A stretch of 64,000 nt of DNA from Candidatus Contubernalis alkalaceticus (GCF_022558445.1 NZ_CP054699.1:762001-826000), one strand, 5' to 3'. Positions 18,170 to 27,914 are shown, numbered from the stretch's first letter. Notes: generated by a model not told the origin, from the sequence alone. A program made the numbers and translations.

Positions 18170-19132
18170 TTGTTACTTAAGCCTACAGTAGTATCTCTTT
18201 TTGCAGGTGCTGGTGGCATGGATTTGGGATTAGAAAATGCGGGTTTTGATGTGATCTGGGCTAATGATATAGATAAAGATGCTTGTGAAACATATAAATC
18301 TTGGTCAAATGCTTATGTACATCAAGGCGATATATCAAAAATAAATTTCAAAGAAATACCTGAATCAGATGTAATTGTAGGAGGATTTCCCTGTCAAGGT
18401 TTTAGCTTAGCAGGTCCAAGAAAAATTAATGATAAAAGGAATACATTATATCGTTACTTTGTAAAACTAGTAGAAGAAATGCAGCCTTATGCATTTGTTG
18501 CTGAAAATGTAAAAGGTTTGTTAACTCTTGGCAATGGTGCTATATTAGAAGCAATAATTTCTGATTTTAAATCGAAAAATTATGATGTTACATATAAATT
18601 ATTAAATGCGGCACATTATAGTGTACCCCAAGATAGGTGGAGAGTTATTTTAGTAGGAATGAAGAGAGGGTATGGTTTGAATTATAATTTTCCGGAAAAA
18701 CATGTAAAACAAACAGAACTCATTGAAACTATAGGGATGTTGCCGGAACCTAGGTCAAAAGATGTTTGTGAGGCACCTTTTTCTTCAAGGTATATGAGTA
18801 GAAATAGGCGTAGAGGGTGGAATGAGGTTTCTTATACTATTCCAGCTATGGCAAAACAAGTTACGCTTCATCCTTCATCTCCTGAAATGATTAAGTTAGG
18901 AAGGGATGAATGGAGATTTGGGAGAGGAAAGACCCGGAGGTTTTCATGGCAAGAAGCGGCAGTTATTCAAACGTTCCCTTATGGAATGGATTTTGCGGGT
19001 GATTTAACTTCAAAGTATAAGCAAATCGGTAATGCAGTACCGGTAAAGTTAGCAGAAGAAATTGGCAAACAGATAATTAAATCTTTAAATCGAATATACG
19101 AACCTGAAAAACTAGCAAAAGTGAGCGGATAA
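18170..19132 (+). CDS. DNA (cytosine-5) methyltransferase, HaeIII-type
   Basis: 320 residues from TTG 18170 (GGAAGGGGG upstream); no better start is in frame. Motif I SLFAGAGGMDLG, motif IV GGFPCQGFS with catalytic Cys75, motif VI AENVKG, motif VIII QDRWRV, motifs IX-X and QIGNAVPVKLA. The target-recognition region reads RYMSRNRRRGWNE followed by QVTLHPSSPEM, close in pattern to the known M.HaeIII (MSRNR-x-WNE and QLHPQAPVM), which methylates GGCC. Adjacent to the matching endonuclease, one base apart. Confidence 0.93.
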   Translation: MLLKPTVVSLFAGAGGMDLGLENAGFDVIWANDIDKDACETYKSWSNAYVHQGDISKINFKEIPESDVIVGGFPCQGFSLAGPRKINDKRNTLYRYFVKLVEEMQPYAFVAENVKGLLTLGNGAILEAIISDFKSKNYDVTYKLLNAAHYSVPQDRWRVILVGMKRGYGLNYNFPEKHVKQTELIETIGMLPEPRSKDVCEAPFSSRYMSRNRRRGWNEVSYTIPAMAKQVTLHPSSPEMIKLGRDEWRFGRGKTRRFSWQEAAVIQTFPYGMDFAGDLTSKYKQIGNAVPVKLAEEIGKQIIKSLNRIYEPEKLAKVSG

Positions 19133-19133
19133 T

Positions 19134-20087
19134 ATGCCTACTCAAAACATAAGAGGTAAAGCATTTGAGTATGCTTGTTTGTCAGCACTCTATACTTTTT
19201 TAAACGGAACCCAGCCTGTGGAGATTGTGGCATCTTCAAGCGTAGAAAAGGCTCATCAATCCTATTTTAATCTGAGCAATAGGCTAAGGGAAAGCATGGA
19301 TTTAGCTGCAGATGCTGCTGTTCGTGTTTTAATCCGCCTTGAACCCCAGCTTGAAAATTTCATGGAAAATATTCCGCTTTACTTAGAAATCCAGCCAGAC
19401 AGCCAGGGACAAGTTGGCGATGTCCGGGATATTTTAGCCCTACGAAGACAGAATAATTGGGAAATTGGATTGTCAGCAAAACATAATCATGCCGCAGTAA
19501 AGCATTCCAGGTTATCACAAACTATAGATTTTGGGGATAAGTGGTTGCAGGTCCCTTGTAGTTATCAATATTTCACAGAAATTAACCCATATTTTACTAG
19601 GCTCAGTGTTTTGAGAGAGCAGAGGGCAGAATGGAACAGTGTCCCCGATAAAGCACAAGAATACTACATTCCTATACTAGATGCTTTTATTAGGGAGTTA
19701 CAATCAATTTATGAGCAGCATGGCGCGATGATACCACAAAGGTTACTTAGCTATTTATTGGGAAGGTATGACTTTTACAAAATTATTGCGCATAAAAGTA
19801 CTAGAACTACTGAAATTCAAGGCTTTTCATTATATGGGACATTAAATAATCAGGCAGGCGGAATACGGCCTCAAGTAAGGATGCCAAGGGTTCGGCTGCC
19901 TAGTCGCTTTCACTCAATTGACTATAAACCAGGCTCAGATAATACAATTTTTATTGTATGTGATGAGGGATGGACAATATCGGCCAGGCTCCATAACGCC
20001 AGAACATTAGTAGAGCCTAGTGTAAAATTTGATATTACATTAATTGGTGTACCTCCATCGCTTTACAGGCACCATGAACCATGGTAA
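19134..20087 (+). CDS. HaeIII-family type II restriction endonuclease
   Basis: 317 residues; the whole length fits the HaeIII family: start IRGKAFEYACLSALY, RLEPQLENF, QVGDVRDILALRR (the Asp of the restriction fold), EIGLSAKHNHAAVKHSR with the catalytic Lys-type strand, LLGRYDFYK and the end GVPPSLYRHHEPW. HaeIII cleaves GGCC, so the same site is predicted. It begins one base after the methylase stop with no strong site, pointing to coupled translation, so the enzyme stays behind its protecting methylase. A terminator-like hairpin follows the stop. Confidence 0.9.
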   Translation: MPTQNIRGKAFEYACLSALYTFLNGTQPVEIVASSSVEKAHQSYFNLSNRLRESMDLAADAAVRVLIRLEPQLENFMENIPLYLEIQPDSQGQVGDVRDILALRRQNNWEIGLSAKHNHAAVKHSRLSQTIDFGDKWLQVPCSYQYFTEINPYFTRLSVLREQRAEWNSVPDKAQEYYIPILDAFIRELQSIYEQHGAMIPQRLLSYLLGRYDFYKIIAHKSTRTTEIQGFSLYGTLNNQAGGIRPQVRMPRVRLPSRFHSIDYKPGSDNTIFIVCDEGWTISARLHNARTLVEPSVKFDITLIGVPPSLYRHHEPW

Positions 20088-20092
20088 TTATT

Positions 20093-20122
20093 ATAACGGC
20101 ATGTGCCTGTACATGCCGTTAT
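20093..20122 (+). terminator. Hairpin after the restriction endonuclease
   Basis: Perfect 12-bp stem ending in TAACGGCATGT / ACATGCCGTTA with a GCCTGT loop, followed by ATTCATTTT. It separates the endonuclease from vsr, so vsr may be read at lower level or from its own promoter. Confidence 0.65.
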
Positions 20123-20152
20123 TCATTTTAAATAATCTAAAGGTGAGGCATT

Positions 20153-20572
20153 ATGGCATATAACTTTGAAACAACTCCTCAAAGGTCAAACATTATGAAA
20201 AAAATACGTGGAATAAATACCGGTCCTGAGGTGATGCTTAGAAAAGGCCTTTGGGAAAAGGGGATAAGGTATAGGAAAAACTATAATAAACTACCTGGGA
20301 AACCTGATATCTTAATAACTAAGAATAAAATAGCCATTTTTGTAGATGGGGAATTTTGGCATGGACATAATTGGGAAGAAAAGAAATGCAGAATCAAATC
20401 TAATAGGGATTATTGGATTAAAAAAATTGAAAGGAACATTGAACGTGATAAAGAAAATACCAAAAAATTAGAAGAATTAGGCTTTGTAGTAATTAGATTT
20501 TGGGAAAAAGAAGTAAAGAATGACCTTCAATCTTGCGTACAGAAAATAATTGATTTAACTGAAAACCAGTGA
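20153..20572 (+). CDS. vsr: Very short patch repair endonuclease
   Basis: 139 residues after AAGGTGAGGC. N-terminal RSNIMKKIRGINTGPEVMLRK is the Vsr metal-helix region; PGKPDIL carries the catalytic Asp, and VDGEFWHGHNW carries the Phe/Trp wedge region and His residues (the usual Cys before FWH is Glu here). Vsr nicks at T:G mismatches made by deamination of 5-methylcytosine and commonly sits with C5 methylases, which fits the neighbour. Likely serves the GGCC methylase. Confidence 0.92.
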   Translation: MAYNFETTPQRSNIMKKIRGINTGPEVMLRKGLWEKGIRYRKNYNKLPGKPDILITKNKIAIFVDGEFWHGHNWEEKKCRIKSNRDYWIKKIERNIERDKENTKKLEELGFVVIRFWEKEVKNDLQSCVQKIIDLTENQ

Positions 20573-20699
20573 AACTAATCGATCGACCAATATACTTATA
20601 TAATAACATTAAAATTTTTGTTTAGTTACTACTAATTCACTAAAAATATGTTTAGGGCATGGATCATTTTTTTTCCAGTATTCTATTTTATCGCGGTGG

Positions 20700-20975
20700 G
20701 GGATAGACACCTTACGGGATGTTCTGGAAGAACCCATGCAATTAAATGACAAAACTAGACAATTTACTACAAAGGGATTTCGACAAGTTTGCAGAAATAA
20801 GATGTAAATAGAATAATTATCCATTAATTATTCACTTGGAATCAGTGAAGAGGGCAGAGCTAAAATAGTTTCTATCTCTTTTAACAAATGTGAAGAATAG
20901 TGTTTTAATATTGTGGAACATTTCAGGATAACGCTTTAACATATTAAATTGGTGGACTGACCCCATTTAGGTGAT
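20700..20975 (+). repeat. Copy of the core repeat
   Basis: Core from AATTAAATGACAAAACTAG (20739) to TTAAATTGGTGGACTGACCCC, with both hairpin arms decayed. It keeps a 21-codon frame beginning MTKLDNLLQRD. The gap 20573-21151 has no gene; outside the repeat nothing was seen. Confidence 0.7.
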
Positions 20976-21901
20976 TTTTAAGAAAGTGCAGAAGCTAAGT
21001 AAAATAGATATTACGAACGGAAAATATAAATGGTAACTTTGCGAACTTGCCCTGTAAGCCTCTGTATATGATGGCCAAGGAATCAGGAAATATTTTGATA
21101 CGACAAGCGTAGTATTTAGACACAATACTTTTTAAGAAATAAGAGGTGCATATGTCTAAAAATATCTCTTACAATTTACCCGGGTATGGATCTCTTAATG
21201 CAAATTTATTTACCTATACCAAAATTTTATATCGTTTTTTAAGCTACTACGGTCATGATATCAGACTAAATAGCACTAACCAACTTGGAGTTTTAAGAAA
21301 TGTGCTACCTGGCGCTCATCATACTCGTTATGAATATGTATTTATTCAGTGGGTCTTAGTAACGGAACTTTCAAGATTAAAAGGTGCCGGTAATGGTAAT
21401 CTAAATCTTAGCGCTAAAAGAAAAGAATTTGGAAGACTACCAGGAATAGACAAATACCCGTCTGGAGCTGAAGTATTGCAGTCGATTATTCTTTTAGCCA
21501 ATATTGGACACCTACCTGAAACATTTACTGCAAGTAGAGCATTTTTGCACTATTTGCACTCAAACAAAGAAATACGTAATATTTTTAAATCAGGACTTGC
21601 TAGAGAAGATAGACCCTATTTTGAAAAAGTTCTAGACGGATTTCAAATTTATTCTGTTCAGTATATTGTTGCTCTTTTTTTGTTACAAAGATATAAAAGA
21701 TATGGTAAAAGACAAGACTATGTATCTTATCCGATAAATGTAATTAGAGCTTATATAAATCGAGATAATGGAACTAAAGAAGCACTAAATAAAATATGGA
21801 CATTATATGGAAATGTAAGAAGAGTTTCGTAAGCGTCTAATAAGTCAGTGGATATAAAAAAAGCAAAAACTAGTGTAAACTAAGTTTTTGCCTCTTTTTC
21901 T

Positions 21902-23440
21902 TTACTTGCAGTTTTCCTGGACATCCTGACTCCATGGAAGATAATCTTCAAGGAACTCTGGATGTTGCCCAAACTGTACGCCTGGAAGCTCGCTAAAGAT
22001 GAAATATAGGTACTTGTATGGATTTAGGTCATTAGCCTTGGCACTTTCAATGATACTGTAAACGGCTGCACTTGCTGCAGCTCCTTTAGGGCTTCCGCTA
22101 AAAAGCCAGTTCTTTCGTCCAATAGTAAAGGGACGGATACTGTTTTCTGCCAGGTTGTTGGAAATAGAGCAGTTGCCATCCTCAAGATAATTCGTTAGCT
22201 CTTTCTTATGGTTTAGGGCATAGTTCAAGGCTTCGCTCAATTTAGATTTGGGAAGCACCTTTTTCTTGGTGGAATAAATCCACGACCAAAAGGCCTCCAA
22301 AACAGGCTTTTCCTGCTTCAGACGCTCTACTTTGCGCTGTTCACTTGGTAGCTTCTCGAGATTTTTTTCAGTCTCAAAAAGTTTGTTGCAGTAGGCAATG
22401 CCTTGGCTTGAAAAGGTAGCTTCAGGTCGATGGGCATCTTTGGGAAGTGCATCGACAAACTTCCTTCGGACATGTGCCCAGCACAGGCATCTTATGATTC
22501 CTGGAATCTTCTTGTACCCAGAATATGCATCTGAGTGGAGATACCCTTCATAGTCTTTCAGGAACTCCTGCGGGTACTTGCCACTCCTTCCCGGTTGATA
22601 CTCGAAGATCCGGATGGGGTGTTTGGCATGCTGGCCAGAACTGTATAACCACATGTAGGAATCTGTTGTGTTCTTGCGCCCCACTTCGTTCATTACTTGC
22701 ACGGGCGTTTCATCTGCATGTATATAATGCTCCTGCATCAGCTTTTGGTGCATCAGCTCCACCAAAGGACGCAACCAGTCACGGGATGCAGCCAGAATCC
22801 AATTGGACATGGTAGCGCGGCTTAGGTTCACACCAAGTGTCTTCCATTCCTTTTCCTGCCGATAAAGGGGAAGGGCATTGACGAATTTCTGATGCATAAC
22901 CCAAGCCACTGTAGATGGAGACGCCATGGAATGCTGAATTACCGGATAAGGCATCGGCGACTTCTCCATGTATGGTTTTCCATCTTTACGACAGGTTCGG
23001 CACTCGAAGGTTTCACGGTAATAATCAATGACCCTGACTTTGGCAGGAATATACTCAACTTCGGTGCGGATAAATTCTTCACCAACTGATAAAAGAGTGG
23101 TGTCACATTCTTCACAGAAGCGATCTTCTTCAGCAAGAGTGCAGAGGCGTTTATCGCGAGGGATATCTTTCAATAGCTCCATTCGCTGTCCCTTAAATTT
23201 CTTTCTTCGATAACCCTGCACTTCCTTAAGGTCAGGTTCTGGGGCCTTCGGATTCGCTTCTATTTCTGCCTCATCAAAAAGAGACATCTGTCCCGTGGGT
23301 AGGGACGATGTCTTCTCAGAGCTTTTCCCGAAAAGTTTACGTGTCAGATACTCGACTGTATCGTGGAGCTTTTTGTTTTCCTGCTCCAGTTGGGATATAC
23401 GGTTTTCTAATTTTTCTAACAACTGCTCGGATGCGCTCAT
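21902..23440 (-). CDS. tnpC: IS66 transposase TnpC, copy 1
   Basis: 512 residues: N-terminal leucine-zipper (RISQLEQENKKLHDTVEYL), helix-turn-helix, a zinc finger (CEECD and CRTC) and a DDE core with Asp in HADETPVQV, Asp in LHSDAYSGY and Glu in NNLAENSIRPF. Ends in the IS66 C-terminal domain (YLPWS). Differs from copy 2 at only a few residues (for example T/I near residue 356 and D/N near 483). Confidence 0.96.
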   Translation of the reverse strand: MSASEQLLEKLENRISQLEQENKKLHDTVEYLTRKLFGKSSEKTSSLPTGQMSLFDEAEIEANPKAPEPDLKEVQGYRRKKFKGQRMELLKDIPRDKRLCTLAEEDRFCEECDTTLLSVGEEFIRTEVEYIPAKVRVIDYYRETFECRTCRKDGKPYMEKSPMPYPVIQHSMASPSTVAWVMHQKFVNALPLYRQEKEWKTLGVNLSRATMSNWILAASRDWLRPLVELMHQKLMQEHYIHADETPVQVMNEVGRKNTTDSYMWLYSSGQHAKHPIRIFEYQPGRSGKYPQEFLKDYEGYLHSDAYSGYKKIPGIIRCLCWAHVRRKFVDALPKDAHRPEATFSSQGIAYCNKLFETEKNLEKLPSEQRKVERLKQEKPVLEAFWSWIYSTKKKVLPKSKLSEALNYALNHKKELTNYLEDGNCSISNNLAENSIRPFTIGRKNWLFSGSPKGAAASAAVYSIIESAKANDLNPYKYLYFIFSELPGVQFGQHPEFLEDYLPWSQDVQENCK

Positions 23441-23536
23441 AAATGATGGTTTCCTTTGGTATTTTTACTATATTTAGTATAGCATAAAAACGTCCAGAAA
23501 GCCAGTGTTTATGGGCATTCTTAGCACTTTTTTTAG

Positions 23537-23893
23537 TTAAAAACCACCCTCTATCTTAACTTTTTTTACGGCCTTTGGTTGGTCAATGGAAAGTCCCTCC
23601 AAGAGCCACCGAAGCTCCTGATTTGTAATAGAGCGAACTGCTTCGGCGTTCATTGGCCACTGGAACTTTCCGTTTTCTAATCGCTTGTACAGGAGCACGA
23701 ATCCATCTTCTTCCCAGTAGAGTGCTTTGATTCGATCGCGGCGCCGGCCACAGAAGAGAAACAAACTGTTCTGAAAGGGATTTAACTGAAAGTTTTGTTG
23801 GACGATAGCAGCAAGTCCATCAATTGCCTTTCTCATGTCAGTATAACCACAAGCAATATATATTTTCTCGGCTTTGGAGATATCACCGAACAT
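23537..23893 (-). CDS. tnpB: IS66 accessory protein TnpB, copy 1
   Basis: 118 residues, IS66 Orf2 type: YIACGYTDMRKAIDGLA, FLFCGRRRDRIKALYWEEDGF and RLENGKFQWP are the family blocks. Needed for transposition, exact role unknown. Overlaps tnpA by 11 bp. Confidence 0.95.
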   Translation of the reverse strand: MFGDISKAEKIYIACGYTDMRKAIDGLAAIVQQNFQLNPFQNSLFLFCGRRRDRIKALYWEEDGFVLLYKRLENGKFQWPMNAEAVRSITNQELRWLLEGLSIDQPKAVKKVKIEGGF

Positions 23894-24239
23894 TTTGTAG
23901 TGCCCTTAAGGTATTTTCGATTAACGTCGTGGATGCATTGTTGCGAAGCTCCAATGTAACAGAACCAAACCGCAGAATAATTTGTGAAGTCGACTCTGAA
24001 ACTGGACCGTCTGCATTTGCTGGAATGTTTACTGGTACGATTGAACTATTTTCTTCAAGAGATGGGATGGCTTCGCATGCCGCCTCACGTACTTTCCGCA
24101 ACCAATAGTAGTAAGTTTTTGGGTTGATGTCATGGTCAGCGCACCATACCTTGACGGTTTGTCCACTACTGCGACATTCGCGGATAATTTGAGTCCATTG
24201 ATTCAGCCGGTACTTTCTAGTAACTTCCCTGGTGTTCAA
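23883..24239 (-). CDS. tnpA: IS66 accessory protein TnpA, copy 1
   Basis: 118 residues with a helix-turn-helix pattern (GQTVKVWCADHDINPKTYYYW) that binds the element ends in IS66 family members. First gene of the IS66 operon, after AAAAGGAGG (minus strand). The end overlaps tnpB. Confidence 0.93.
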   Translation of the reverse strand: MNTREVTRKYRLNQWTQIIRECRSSGQTVKVWCADHDINPKTYYYWLRKVREAACEAIPSLEENSSIVPVNIPANADGPVSESTSQIILRFGSVTLELRNNASTTLIENTLRALQNVR

Positions 24240-25565
24240 CTCTAAACCTCCTTTTGGAGTTTTTCGACCTGGTCGAAAAACTCTACAAATTCTAATTTAG
24301 AGAATTGTCTCATATTACTAGGGAAGTTACCATACACCGACTTATTGAGCGCTTACAGAGTTTCTTATTTGGCACTTGATTCTCATTATGCACCAGTACC
24401 TTTTTCATTAAACCTAGCTTCAATAATTTTAAGTTTTAACGATGTGTTTGAAGATATTTTTGAATCCGATGCTGGCTTTCAATCTGCTTTAGTACAACTT
24501 GATTCAGTTATGCGTAGAAATGTTTATATGAGCGCACCTTCTCTACTAGAAATTTCAAGAGTTACAGAGAAGACTGTCAAAAATTTATATGAAGTTAGAG
24601 ATGAATGCTCTAATATTAATGATTTATGCAATTTATTGAAACCCTCAAATCCTGGGAAACTTTACAAGATCAAAAAAGTTTTTAATATTCAATCACTTTC
24701 GCAGTCTCCTGAACCAGATTGGGATAGAAAAGCTACAATATATTTAGAATATCTCTTGGACCCCAATACGATTGAGAAACAAATTGGAGATACCGTTAAA
24801 TTAGAAATGGCAAAGAGGATAAAAATCGGAAAGAGTTATTGTAGAGTTGGAGTACAATTTGATGCTGAAAAAAAATACTTGAATATTGCTTATGGAATTA
24901 ATGAACAAATATCCGATATAAAAAAGTTAAAGGTTGCGTGCTCAATTCTATCAGATATAATAAGTTTTGAAAATTCACTAAACGGACATTTTGTTGTTCA
25001 GAATAATATAATAAATAATCATTTAAATTGTATAAAATTTGTTTTAAAAGCAATATTTTCTTGGTCAATAAAAATTAAGCTAGAAAGCCCAAATATTAGA
25101 ATACTACCTCCAACATTTATAGGTAGAGGTTCGCTAAAGGCTAGTCAATGGGTAAAGCAATACGCAAAAAACCAAAATGCCAAAGGAATAACCAACAATG
25201 ATTATCTTCATGAATTACAATTTATGGCTTATATTTTAGAAATATTAAAAGTTAAAGGTTTTATAATGTGCTATGTAGGCTCGACAAAGATAATATTGGA
25301 TAGTTCGAATACTGAAGATGCTGAATTTGATGGTTTAATTTTTTTGCCAAATGAGAATCACAATGAAAAGTTTGCAATTATAGTTGAAGCCAAGAATGAA
25401 GTAAATGGTCATACAACCGGGAAAAAACAACTTAGAGCAAGGTTAGAAAAATTATGCGTTAAAAACATAGATTATGAAATTATAGCAGTTAAAAGAAAGG
25501 GAGCCTATGCAATATTAAGAATTACGAAATAAAGGAAAAAAATTATTTTCATAACTTTAAAGTTG

Positions 25566-25645
25566 TGGGGGACAGTTGTGGGGGACTGACCCCAATTAGG
25601 AGATTCTGGAAATTGCCAAAGGGCAAGGACCTGAATCTCCGGGCA
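25566..25645 (+). repeat. Hairpin repeat directly before the SIR2-HerA operon
   Basis: GGGGGACTGACCCC, then GGAGATTC, TTGCC-AAA-GGGCAA and GAATCTCCGGGCA; a GTGGGGGACAGTTGTGGGGGACTG duplication precedes it. It ends about 8 bp from the next gene's ribosome-binding site. Confidence 0.75.
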
Positions 25646-25655
25646 CGAGGTGATA

Positions 25656-26723
25656 ATGATGATTCTGGTAGAATTTCAAAAAGGTAGTAATAGAGTATTT
25701 AATGATATACCGCCAGAGATTAATAGTAGCAGATGGAATCAACTATGCAATATAGGTTTAATTACTAATAGAATAAGACTAATTCATTCTGGTGCAATGC
25801 ATTATTTAGATTACTCAGGGCTTGATCAAGAATTAAAAATTAGAATAGTAAAGGCAAACTTTTCATCTTGCTATGAAAACTCTTCAAGACTAAAGTTTAA
25901 AAGAGATCCTTCAACGGATCAAAGAAAAGATATAGGGTTACTTATGGGAACTGCGATAGGAGTTGAATCAATATTATCATCCTCAGATATAATTAAACCA
26001 GCAAATTTAAATAAAATAAGGCACATCAATTCTAGTAAAATAGCTGATTTTCAAGTGATCGGTCCTGGTTTAAATCAAATAACATTTGAAGTAAAAGGCA
26101 GGCAAAATGCATCGATTGAAATGGTTCGCAATAGCTGCGTAGAACAATTAGCTACTTACCCTAGACCAAAATATTCATTTATAACTAAAATTAAGTATAA
26201 TGAGCAATCTGCTTGCACATGTTTTATTGATGATCCTGAACAGGATTTTACCAAAAGTGACGAAAGAACTAGTATAGTTAATGCACTTAGATATTATTCA
26301 AGTTGCATGAACTGGGCAGGTTTTTATCAACTTGCCGAACGTTTATATTATCGTTCAATAGAAATTGAAAAAGAAGCTAATCAAGGTTATCTTGCTTTTA
26401 ATAGAAAAGGTTTAGACAGTCAATTAGTCAGAAAAATAGGCGTGGAAATAGATATTTTTAAGATTATTAATCAAGATTTTGGAGTGAAACTTAGGACGTT
26501 TATTCCGAAATCCACTCAATTTGATGATAGGGGTATGGTTATAACAGATAGCTATAGGATTGGCTTTTTTGTAACCCAAAGGTTAATTGAGACATTAATA
26601 GAACAGGATTTTCAAAATATTTTAGGTTTTAAAGAGGACGAAATAACTTATGAAGAAGGAAATATGTCTTTTGATTTGAGGCAAGATGGTACAGTTCTTT
26701 CTATAGAAAACTTTCGCGTGTAG
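25656..26723 (+). CDS. Unrecognised PD-(D/E)XK-like protein heading the SIR2-HerA operon
   Basis: About 355 residues from ATG 25656 (site ACGAGGTG; a GTG at 25650 and an ATG at 25659 are alternatives). Residues about 95-165 look like a restriction fold: GTAIGVESIL helix, then IADFQVI and the strand TFEVKGR, which matches D-x(n)-ExK. The remainder has a Trp/Tyr-rich helical region (YYSSCMNWAGFYQLAERLYYR). It precedes sir2 by 51 bp on the same strand and probably shares its transcript. Not a recognised part of the two-gene SIR2-HerA systems I know; could be a nuclease effector or sensor. Confidence 0.65.
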   Translation: MMILVEFQKGSNRVFNDIPPEINSSRWNQLCNIGLITNRIRLIHSGAMHYLDYSGLDQELKIRIVKANFSSCYENSSRLKFKRDPSTDQRKDIGLLMGTAIGVESILSSSDIIKPANLNKIRHINSSKIADFQVIGPGLNQITFEVKGRQNASIEMVRNSCVEQLATYPRPKYSFITKIKYNEQSACTCFIDDPEQDFTKSDERTSIVNALRYYSSCMNWAGFYQLAERLYYRSIEIEKEANQGYLAFNRKGLDSQLVRKIGVEIDIFKIINQDFGVKLRTFIPKSTQFDDRGMVITDSYRIGFFVTQRLIETLIEQDFQNILGFKEDEITYEEGNMSFDLRQDGTVLSIENFRV

Positions 26724-26774
26724 TAAATCAATCTATCAATCTGTACTATTTAGAAGTTAATAAAGGGGGACAAA

Positions 26775-27914
26775 ATGGATTTATTCGAGGAAAAAGTTGA
26801 AGAGTTGAATAAGCATTTAGCTTGTGAAAATCAGAATTGGATATTTGGTGCTGGCATTAGCTATGAAGCAAATATTCCATTAATGAAAACATTAACGAAA
26901 AGAGTTGAAAATTTACTTCCAGAAGGTGTCTTAAAAGAAATGTATAATAATATTACAGACGATCTACCAGATGATTACCATATTGAACATGTTTTAAGTC
27001 ATATTGGCGATTTTATAACGCTATCTGAAAGGTCAAAGCATAGTAGTGTTGAATTAAAAAATAAAACTTACTCAACAGAAGAACTTGTTAGCCTGCATTT
27101 TGAATTAGTAAGTCAAATCGGAATAACAATTAGGTATGGTTATACAGAGGCCGCAAATGGAATTCCTGAAAGAATAGGTTCGATAGAAAATCCTATTGTG
27201 GATATTAAAAATCACAGAAATTTTGTAAAAGCACTTGTATCTTCAAAAGCTAATCTACTTCCCCGTTCCTCAATTTCATTCTTTACCACAAATTATGACA
27301 CCCTTATGGAAGATGCATTAGCCCTTGAAAAATTTAATGTAAATGATGGGTTTAATGGCGCCGCTATCGGATTTTGGGATCCGGAAGTGTCTTTCAATAC
27401 GAGTCCAGGTATTAATATTATTAAGCTTCATGGTTCTGTTGATTGGATCAAAGATACAAAAGATGGAATGATCCGTAATCGATATGGTGTAAATTATTTA
27501 GATCACTCTTCATGCGTCATAATTTATCCCCAAGCTACAAAATATATAGAAACACAAAAAGATCCGTTTGCGGCACTTTTCACAAAATTTAGAGAACAAC
27601 TACATTCCCCTTTAGAGCATGTTACTATATTTGCAGGGTATAGTTTCGGAGATTATCATATAAATTCAGAAATAGAAATAGCTCTGAAATCTATTGGGAA
27701 CAAAACAACATTAATTGTGTTTATTGATGATATAAATGAAGTATTATCAACTTGGCTTAAAGAACAAACAATTGCAAATAAAATATTTATAGCAACTAAA
27801 AAAGGTATATATCATGGTTCTGATACACTTATCTACAAAAGGGAAGAGGATACGTTAAACTGGTGGAAATTTAGCGAATTAATAAATTTCCTAAAGGATG
27901 GTGAACCATTATGA
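26775..27914 (+). CDS. SIR2-family NAD-binding protein of a SIR2-HerA defence system
   Basis: 379 residues after AAAGGGGGACAAA. SIR2 fold: FGAGISYEA at 24-32, TTNYDTLME at 171-179 with the catalytic Asn173 and Asp175, KLHGSVDW at 217-224 with catalytic His219, and GYSFGDYHIN in the second Rossmann part. In known SIR2-HerA (Nezha) systems the SIR2 subunit degrades NAD+ or cuts DNA when phage infection is sensed, leading to abortive infection. Stop and next start overlap (ATGA), typical of two subunits of one complex. Confidence 0.92.
   Translation: MDLFEEKVEELNKHLACENQNWIFGAGISYEANIPLMKTLTKRVENLLPEGVLKEMYNNITDDLPDDYHIEHVLSHIGDFITLSERSKHSSVELKNKTYSTEELVSLHFELVSQIGITIRYGYTEAANGIPERIGSIENPIVDIKNHRNFVKALVSSKANLLPRSSISFFTTNYDTLMEDALALEKFNVNDGFNGAAIGFWDPEVSFNTSPGINIIKLHGSVDWIKDTKDGMIRNRYGVNYLDHSSCVIIYPQATKYIETQKDPFAALFTKFREQLHSPLEHVTIFAGYSFGDYHINSEIEIALKSIGNKTTLIVFIDDINEVLSTWLKEQTIANKIFIATKKGIYHGSDTLIYKREEDTLNWWKFSELINFLKDGEPL

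Larger units (their letters stand above)
21829..24356 (-). mobile_element. IS66-family insertion sequence, copy 1
   Basis: 2528 bp; inverted ends GTAAGCG at both; 8-bp duplication AGAGTTTC at 21821-21828 and 24357-24364. Three genes tnpA, tnpB, tnpC on the minus strand. It is nearly identical and equal in length to the copy at 49438. A stem GCAAAAACT/AGTTTTTGC followed by T-rich sequence at about 21862-21900 ends the operon. Confidence 0.96.
21152..25532 (+). pseudogene. HD-like / PD-(D/E)XK protein split by IS66
   Basis: Removing IS66 (21829-24356) with one copy of AGAGTTTC joins NVRRVS to YLALDSHY in frame, giving 614 residues from ATG 21152 (AAGAGGTG upstream). The N-terminal part has an HD-domain-like layout (AHHTRYEY ... 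LLANIGHLPETF), but the Asp of the HDIGH motif is replaced. The C-terminal part has a restriction-like site: AEFDGLIFL followed by IIVEAKN. The middle is unrecognised. It lies between the MORC/Z1 cluster and the SIR2-HerA operon. The split halves have no known repair, so it is inactive unless the IS leaves. Confidence 0.75.

Noticed and set aside
22525-23213. Plus-strand frames inside both IS66 copies (also at 50134-50822)
   Set aside because: Shadows of the minus-strand tnpC gene; identical in both copies because the IS are copies.
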